NCBI RefSeq assembly: GCF_964340395.1
Contig: NC_135552.1
Coordinates: 9,122,994 to 9,186,993 of the forward strand
From: Glandiceps talaboti
Taxonomy: Eukaryota; Hemichordata; Enteropneusta; Spengelidae
Length of the DNA: 64,000 nucleotides
Direction of reading: 5' to 3'
Shown: piece by piece, positions 62,768 through 64,000 of the stretch
How the letters are laid out: every line of letters begins with the position of its first letter
Numbering within the stretch: the stretch's first letter is position 1
Notes under the pieces: model-generated
Seen by the model: only the letters and a program-made list of their open reading frames with translations
Database searches by the model: none
What the model was told of the DNA's origin: nothing
Position numbers and translations under genes: made by a program

Positions 62768-64000
62768 CCAATTTTCAATTCAGTCTAATGATAGCGTGTC
62801 CTCTAATTGACTTATCCATATGAGATTTCTACTTTTGTTTATTGAAGCAAAAGATGTCAGATTTTACAAAAACAACGAAATTGAAATGGAACACCCATCC
62901 AATTGTATCATTTTAGGACAAAACAGACGTTTTACTTAATCATTAAAATATGTTCATTCAAGTATTGACGAACAAAAAATATTCTGATTCGGTATTATTG
63001 ATTGACGAAAAGTCGATTGTTTTTCCGTTCTCTATACTAGAAACATATTAATCTATAACCCCTGACCAGAGACTAACAAATGAATTGTCTGAAATATTAA
63101 TGCAGTGATTTAAAGCAATACAGATTTCTTAAATGTATTTGAGTGAAATGAGTTCTGAGGCCATACAATAAGGACGATTGTATATGTGTGTGAAAGGGGG
63201 GGGGGTCGAATGTAAATGACGTCAGATGGACTCCCGTTCTACTGAGTATGCAATGTTGGTCGAACATAGGGGCGGAGATTTGGAGAGATTAGTGTAAAAT
63301 GGGATAATCTGACCAATGTCTTTGTCGCCTATGTATATGTAGTGTAGTGTGGTTATGATAATTATATAAAAGATATTCGTTTTTCATTCATTTGATAAAC
63401 ATGTACGCTTTTTACCAAAGCACCATAGTTCATTTCTACAAATACATAGCATTATGGGTAATTTACTTTACTAAGATTAGGATATATTATAGGATGAGGT
63501 AAAAATGGGGATGCAATTTTAAACTCAATTGGTTTAATAGGGTCTGGGGTTTAGCAACAGGGTTGCACACCCCTATGAAACTACTGGGTACTACCCCACC
63601 CCCACCCCCACGGGTGCTAGTTATGCTTAGTTGTTGCTGCAATCGACAGTCTGCGTTGCCTGCCCTTTTGGTGAAAAAAGTATGTTGTCATGGCTACAAT
63701 TCTTTCTGAACCGACTGGCATTTCAATCCATATACTCAATTCATTCCATAGAATACAGTCGTATAATGCTAGTATCTGAACATCACGATCTAAAAACCCA
63801 CGTCTTTGTTTGCATTTTAGTAAACGCAGCCGAATTGTATTAATTGAGAACTAGAAAACACATGTCGAAACAATAAAGTATACACCACCATATTTACAAG
63901 AAATGTGTGATTTTTTGTGTGAATAGGGCTGTGGAAATATGATTCACCGCAAATATTTTGTTACACCGCTCCAGTGCAATAGACCGTTGGTTGACACACA

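Larger units (their letters stand above)
61601..64000. other. 3' flank of gene 2; no further gene seen
   Basis: AT-rich with a (CA)n tract at about 62416-62490, a G run near 63197 and a C-rich run near 63595-63610. I see no exon of a further receptor copy up to the window end. Confidence 0.5.

Noticed and set aside
61601-64000. A further receptor copy downstream of gene 2
   Set aside because: None of the conserved exon signatures were found before the window ends.

Overview
This is AT-rich animal nuclear DNA, not bacterial or viral. Genes are split into short exons (about 65-235 bases) with GT-AG introns. Between them lie long (TA)n, (CA)n and (TTTA)n tracts, decayed non-LTR retrotransposons, and foldback or MITE-like elements. 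The two genes belong to the metabotropic GABA-B receptor family. Compact introns, GABA-B paralogues in tandem and the LINE/MITE mix suggest a marine invertebrate, perhaps a hemichordate, echinoderm or amphioxus. I cannot fix the species from sequence alone.

Layout. Positions 1-9.9 kb hold no host gene I can support. They contain a large inverted repeat (arms about 1.0-2.4 kb and 3.0-6.05 kb) whose right arm is split by a 5'-truncated LINE with an open 419-codon reverse transcriptase frame, and an 11-copy, 51-bp minisatellite. Positions 9,894-24,239 (+) are the first receptor gene: 17 coding exons, 803 codons. Positions 24.3-35.5 kb are intergenic but contain decayed pieces of a third related gene: an exon-1-like scrap near 26.85 kb and a clear exon-16 relic near 30.9 kb. 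The upstream region of the second gene also contains a duplicated block (33.2-33.7 and 34.96-35.3 kb). Positions 35,560-61,600 (+) are the second receptor gene: again 17 coding exons, 777 codons, with all 16 intron positions and phases matching gene 1. Its introns are swollen by a dead endonuclease/RT LINE, several LINE 3' ends, two large foldback elements and a nested palindrome. Positions 61.6-64.0 kb are 3' flank or UTR.

Both receptors have a signal peptide, an extracellular Venus flytrap domain, seven membrane helices and a charged cytoplasmic tail. By inference they couple ligand-driven closure of the flytrap to G proteins. The third intracellular loop resembles GABBR2. Several residues that contact GABA in human GABBR1 are replaced, so these may be GABBR2-like or orphan-ligand receptors. 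Exon boundaries were read by eye from splice sites, reading phase and comparison of the two paralogues. No transcript data were available.
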